Shown: positions 13,881-17,173 of the stretch, in pieces
Numbering within the stretch: position 1 is the stretch's first letter
Layout: each line of letters starts with the position of its first letter
DNA from: an uncultured Ruminococcus sp.
GTDB taxonomy: Bacteria > Bacillota > Clostridia > Oscillospirales > Ruminococcaceae
DNA length: 17,173 nucleotides
Direction: 5' to 3'
Assembly: GCA_902464115.1 (NCBI GenBank)
Contig: CABQIF010000038.1
Location: 1 to 17,173, forward strand
Position numbers and translations under genes: made by a program
The notes under the pieces: model-generated
Told to the model about the DNA's origin: nothing
Database searches by the model: none
What the model saw: the letters and a program-made list of their open reading frames with translations, nothing else

Positions 13881-14867
13881 ATGTATGATGTGACTGCGAT
13901 CGGGGAAGCCCTGATTGACTTTATTCCAGCACAGCGGGACTGTGCCCTAAAAGAAGTAGAATCTTTCACCCGTGTTTGTGGCGGAGCACCAACCAATGTT
14001 GCTGCTGTTGTCGCAAAATTACAGGGAAATGCCCGCCTGCTGACGCAGGTCGGCAACGATGCGTTCGGCGACTATATTGTCGATACCATTCAAGCTTGCG
14101 GCGTTAAAACAGATGGCGTTTGCCGAACGGATGCCGCAAACACTGCCCTCGCTTTTGTTTCCTTAAAAGCAGATGGCAACCGGGATTTTTCCTTCTATCG
14201 GAAACCCAGTGCAGACTTGCTCTTACAGCCGGAACAGATTCAGCCGATTTGGCTGGAAGAAACCGGAATTTTGCACTTCTGCTCGGTTTCTCTGGTCGAA
14301 TCCCCAATGAAAGAAACCCACAAAGCCGTTTTAAAACTGGCAAAGAAAAATCATGCCATCATCAGTTTTGACCCGAATATCCGTCTGCCACTCTGGCCTT
14401 CTGCAGAAGCTTGTCAGGAAACCGTCCGGGAATTTCTCCCCTATGCGGATCTAGTCAAGCTCTCCGATGAAGAATGCTTCTTCGTTACGGGCAAGCACTC
14501 TATTTTAGATGCAGCGGACTGGCTGTTTGAACAGGGCTGCAAAATGGTACTCTATTCCATGGGAAAAGAAGGTGCTATGATCTTAACACCGCATTTCTCC
14601 AGCCATGTAGAGAATCCGGAAGTTCGGGTAAAAGATACCACTGGAGCTGGCGATGCCATCATTGGTGCATATCTGTACTGTCTGGCAAAGAATCATATCA
14701 CTGCTTCCCAGCTGGCAACCTGCTCGCCGGAACAGGTGCAGGAATGGTTGACCTTTGCCGTTTATTATGCGAATTACAGCATTACAAAAAGCGGTGCAAT
14801 TGCATCCTATCCGGACTATACCACATTCGTGAAATGGATGCAGGAAAAGAGAAAGAAAACTCATTGA
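13881..14867 (+). CDS. PfkB-family carbohydrate kinase, fructokinase-like
   Basis: 328 aa from ATG 13881, with AAGGAG (13864-13869). A GTG at 13833 opens the frame earlier but has no ribosome binding site and would add non-conserved residues. 'MYDVTAIGEALIDF' is a typical fructokinase start. Signature 1 is 'CGGAPTNVAAVVAKL' (33-47) and signature 2 is 'DTTGAGDAIIGAYL' (252-265), with D258 the catalytic base and the GAGD anion hole. 'SFDPNIRLPLW' at 162-172 is the usual core strand. Likely phosphorylates fructose or a related ketose with ATP in the cytoplasm; the exact sugar is inference. Preceded by a regulated promoter and LacI operator. Its stop overlaps the next gene's probable start. Confidence 0.9.
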   Translation: MYDVTAIGEALIDFIPAQRDCALKEVESFTRVCGGAPTNVAAVVAKLQGNARLLTQVGNDAFGDYIVDTIQACGVKTDGVCRTDAANTALAFVSLKADGNRDFSFYRKPSADLLLQPEQIQPIWLEETGILHFCSVSLVESPMKETHKAVLKLAKKNHAIISFDPNIRLPLWPSAEACQETVREFLPYADLVKLSDEECFFVTGKHSILDAADWLFEQGCKMVLYSMGKEGAMILTPHFSSHVENPEVRVKDTTGAGDAIIGAYLYCLAKNHITASQLATCSPEQVQEWLTFAVYYANYSITKSGAIASYPDYTTFVKWMQEKRKKTH

Positions 14868-15892
14868 ACGCAACCTTTTTGAAAAAAATTCCTTGGTTAA
14901 AGATTTTAAAAATGACAGTCGGTGCAGTTCTGGCAATGGAACTCGCTGGACTGCTGCACTTAGAATATGCTGCTTCTGCCGGAGTCATTGCATTCCTGAC
15001 CATTCAGGACACCCGACAGGAAACCAGCAGCAGTGCCCTGCGAAGAGGCATTGCCTTTTGCATTATGACACTGCTCTGCCTGCCCATCTTCTCCCTTTTA
15101 GGGAATCGTCCATGGGCATTCGGCGTATTCTTCCCCTTGTTTCTATTGATTTGTTTTACCTGCCGCATGGAGGATTCCATTGCCGTGAATACCGTCTTGG
15201 CAACGCATTACATGGCAGCCGGTGGCGTATCGCTGCCCATGCTGAAAAATGAATGCAGTTTGCTGCTGGTTGGCGTTGGATTGGGCATTTTGCTCAATAG
15301 CTTTATGCCAAACAACTTGCGGCGGATTCAAGCCAAACAAGCCGAACTGGATGCCGAATTGCAGCAGATTCTGCATCGAATGGCAATTCATGTTCTAAAG
15401 ACAGAACATCCGGATTATGACGGCAGCTGTTTCAATCGCACAGATCAATTGTTGACCGAGATGGAACAGGAAACCATCCGGTTTATGCGAAATCATTATC
15501 TCGAACAAGACCTCTATTTCATGCAGTATCTTATGATGCGACGAGAACAATGTGAGATCCTGCGGATGATTTATCGGCAAATCTGTAAATTGACCTTGAT
15601 TCCCACACAGGCAAAGCCGCTCTCTGATTGTCTACAGGCCATCAGCGACCAGTATCATGAAACAAATGATGCAGTGGCTCTGCTGGAGAAATTAGATGCT
15701 CTGCATCGGTTCTATCAGGAACAGCCACTGCCGGAAACAAGAGAACAGTTTGAAAATCGTGCGATTTTGTACGCCATTTTATCCGATTTGCGTTCCTTGC
15801 TGCAAATTAAGCAGCAGTTCTCTGCGTCATTACCGAAAAAAGGACGAGGTTCTTCGTCTTTTTATAAAAAACAGAACACAAAAACAAATTAA
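14864..15892 (+). CDS. ArAE-type (aromatic acid exporter family, FUSC-like) membrane protein
   Basis: 342 aa from TTG 14864, which overlaps the kinase stop (TTGA) and has a weak purine-rich GAGAAAG ahead. ATG 14834 is an alternative start with no visible ribosome binding site. The first ~150 residues hold about six hydrophobic segments ('MTVGAVLAMELAGLL', 'AASAGVIAFLTIQDT', 'IMTLLCLPIFSLLG' and later ones). The pattern resembles the N-terminal half of the aromatic acid exporter family (ArAE_1), and 'LNSFMPNNLRRI' ends the membrane part. A ~170-residue cytoplasmic helical domain follows, as in two-domain Firmicutes members. Such proteins are annotated as exporters by similarity only. Translationally coupled to the sugar kinase, but no functional link is apparent. 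The last ~20 codons contain a terminator-like hairpin. Confidence 0.75.
   Translation: MNATFLKKIPWLKILKMTVGAVLAMELAGLLHLEYAASAGVIAFLTIQDTRQETSSSALRRGIAFCIMTLLCLPIFSLLGNRPWAFGVFFPLFLLICFTCRMEDSIAVNTVLATHYMAAGGVSLPMLKNECSLLLVGVGLGILLNSFMPNNLRRIQAKQAELDAELQQILHRMAIHVLKTEHPDYDGSCFNRTDQLLTEMEQETIRFMRNHYLEQDLYFMQYLMMRREQCEILRMIYRQICKLTLIPTQAKPLSDCLQAISDQYHETNDAVALLEKLDALHRFYQEQPLPETREQFENRAILYAILSDLRSLLQIKQQFSASLPKKGRGSSSFYKKQNTKTN
15836..15863 (+). terminator. Terminator-like hairpin inside the 3' end of the ArAE-type gene
   Basis: An A run and GACGA (15843-15847) pair with TCGTC (15854-15858) and a run of five T. The hairpin lies ~30 bases before the stop codon. It may reduce transcription into galE, which starts only 25 bases after the stop. 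Confidence 0.45.
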
Positions 15893-15917
15893 ACCTCATT
15901 GGAAAGGATGAATTTTT

Positions 15918-16910
15918 ATGCGTATTTTAGTATTCGGCGGTGCTGGTTACATCGGCTCTCATACCGCACTCGAACTGATTCGTGCCGGCGAAGAAGTTGT
16001 TGTTGCTGACAACCTGCAAACCGGTTTCCGGGCTGCCATTCCGGAAGGTGCAACCTTCTATCAGGGCGACATCCGTGACCGTGCATTCCTCGATGACTTG
16101 TTCACCAAGGAAAAGATTGACGCTGTCATTCACTTCGCTGCTTGCTCTCTGGTTGGGGAAAGTGTCAACCTGCCGCTGAAGTATTATGACAACAACCTCT
16201 GTGGTACAAAGGTACTGCTGGAAGCAATGGTGGCACACGATGTCAAGAAAATTGTTTTCTCCTCCACAGCTGCTACTTACGGTGAACCAGAAAACATTCC
16301 GATTCTGGAAACCGACCGCACCTGTCCAACCAACCCATATGGCGAAACCAAGCTGGCAATGGAAAAGATGTTCTATTGGACTGCAAAGGCACATGGTCTG
16401 CGGTATGTTTCCCTCCGGTATTTCAACGCTTGCGGTGCAGATAAGACCGGTACAATCGGCGAAGCACACAATCCAGAAAGCCACCTGATTCCGCTGATCC
16501 TGCAAGTTCCGAACGGCAAGCGGGAAGCGATCTCCATCTTTGGTACCGACTATGACACACCGGACGGCACTTGCATTCGGGACTACATCCATGTAACCGA
16601 CTTGGCACAGGCTCACATTCTGGCGGTTCGTTATCTTCAGGATGGCGGTGAAAGCAACATCTTCAATCTGGGTAACGGCATCGGCTATTCTGTTCGAGAA
16701 GTGATCGAAACTGCAAGAGCTGTGACTGGTCATCCGATTCCGGCAATTGAATCCCCGAGAAGAGCCGGCGACCCGGCAAGACTGGTTGCATCCAGCCAGA
16801 AAGCAAGAGACGTTCTGGGCTGGGATCCGCAGCACGCAAGTCTGGAAGAAATCATTGGCGATGCTTGGAGATGGCACAAGAATCATCCGAACGGCTACGC
16901 TGAAGCATAA
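15918..16910 (+). CDS. galE: UDP-glucose 4-epimerase
   Basis: 330 aa, ATG 15918 with AAAGGA (15904-15908 region). Interconverts UDP-glucose and UDP-galactose using bound NAD in the cytoplasm. Seen: the Rossmann motif GGAGYIGS (7-14), 'DNLQTG' after the second strand (binding the NAD ribose), 'HFAACSLVGES', the catalytic S116/T117 in 'SSTAATYGE', Y141 and K145 in 'YGETK', and 'YFNACGAD' for substrate binding. 'TRDYIHV'-type motif appears as CIRDYIHVTDLA. Length and spacing are typical. It feeds galactose use or cell-surface sugar synthesis. Codon choice here is noticeably more biased (CTG, GAA, ATC) than in the neighbouring ArAE gene, suggesting high expression. No clear own promoter is seen in the 25-base gap; it may be inside the upstream gene. 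Confidence 0.96.
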   Translation: MRILVFGGAGYIGSHTALELIRAGEEVVVADNLQTGFRAAIPEGATFYQGDIRDRAFLDDLFTKEKIDAVIHFAACSLVGESVNLPLKYYDNNLCGTKVLLEAMVAHDVKKIVFSSTAATYGEPENIPILETDRTCPTNPYGETKLAMEKMFYWTAKAHGLRYVSLRYFNACGADKTGTIGEAHNPESHLIPLILQVPNGKREAISIFGTDYDTPDGTCIRDYIHVTDLAQAHILAVRYLQDGGESNIFNLGNGIGYSVREVIETARAVTGHPIPAIESPRRAGDPARLVASSQKARDVLGWDPQHASLEEIIGDAWRWHKNHPNGYAEA

Positions 16911-16987
16911 GAATAAGAACTGCTTTTGGATTCATTTTCCATTCACTTGTATTTTATCTATTTTTTACAAATTTTGTCATCTATTAC

Positions 16988-17017
16988 AAACTGCACGAAG
17001 AAATTCGTGCAGTTTTT
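16988..17017 (+). terminator. Strong intrinsic terminator after galE
   Basis: Perfect 12-bp stem AAACTGCACGAA/TTCGTGCAGTTT (16988-16999 with 17004-17015) closed by a GAAA tetraloop and followed by a T tract. Confidence 0.95.
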
Positions 17018-17077
17018 GTTTAAAAAGTCAAAACTTTGTGGAATATTTGAAAACTTAACATTTATTTTACGTTGATG

Positions 17078-17108
17078 TTACAAAGCAATCCGCTTTTTCT
17101 CCTATAAT
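17078..17108 (+). promoter_or_regulatory. Probable promoter of the next gene beyond the window
   Basis: TATAAT (17103-17108) with a weak -35 candidate TTACAA (17078-17083, 19-base spacer). An AGGATGTG sequence near 17162 could be the ribosome binding site of a gene that begins at or after the window edge. Confidence 0.5.
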
Positions 17109-17173
17109 GAAAGAGATAGCATAAAATCGCTTTTTTGAAAAATCAGCGAAATATTGAAAATAGGATGTGCTTG

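Noticed and set aside
14744..14863. Longer N terminus for the ArAE-type protein starting at 14744
   Set aside because: Would overlap the kinase by ~120 bases with unconserved Cys-rich residues and no ribosome binding site.
15927..16886. 319-codon open frame on the minus strand
   Set aside because: Exactly antisense to galE, Cys/Asn-rich with no family features and no ribosome binding site; a shadow of the biased codon use of galE.

Overview
The window reads as chromosomal DNA from a low-to-mid GC Gram-positive gut anaerobe, most likely a Ruminococcus-like member of the Oscillospiraceae. This is inferred from strong AGGAGG-type ribosome binding sites, consensus SigA promoters, and the gene set (GldG/DUF4340 transport module, S11 carboxypeptidase, FliB, LacI-controlled sugar kinase). 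No rRNA, tRNA, insertion sequence, phage gene or CRISPR array was seen.

Left block (1-3706, +): the end of a Gld-type ABC permease, a GldG-like auxiliary membrane protein with an in-frame 39-bp tandem repeat near its N terminus, and a DUF4340 protein. They form one operon closed by an intrinsic terminator. Next (3803-7316, +): a perfect SigA promoter drives a membrane-anchored S11 D-Ala-D-Ala carboxypeptidase and a VanY-like (M15B) protein that has lost key catalytic residues. A terminator and a YhcC/TIGR01212 radical SAM gene follow.

Middle non-coding block (7271-8647): 1.4 kb with no conventional gene but much structure. A minus-strand promoter (TTGACA-N17-TATTAT) and a bidirectional terminator bracket about 820 nt. 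Within it a short 'GG-loop-CC then ATG' element (Shine-Dalgarno plus start codon) recurs at least eight times, several copies opening very short ORFs. To its right are a possible three-helix RNA (8347-8488), two perfect hairpins (8530-8588) and a plus-strand promoter facing the end of cca. This block is the best candidate for something undescribed.

Right block: cca (minus) lies head-to-head with a YbgC-like thioesterase, and a consensus promoter for the minus strand lies beyond the thioesterase, so cca mRNA may run antisense through it. Then come an SPFH protein and a FliB-like protein (+). A LacI-family regulator and a PfkB sugar kinase each carry a LacI-type operator at their promoters. An ArAE-type membrane protein and galE follow, with a strong terminator. 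The window ends in the leader of another gene.
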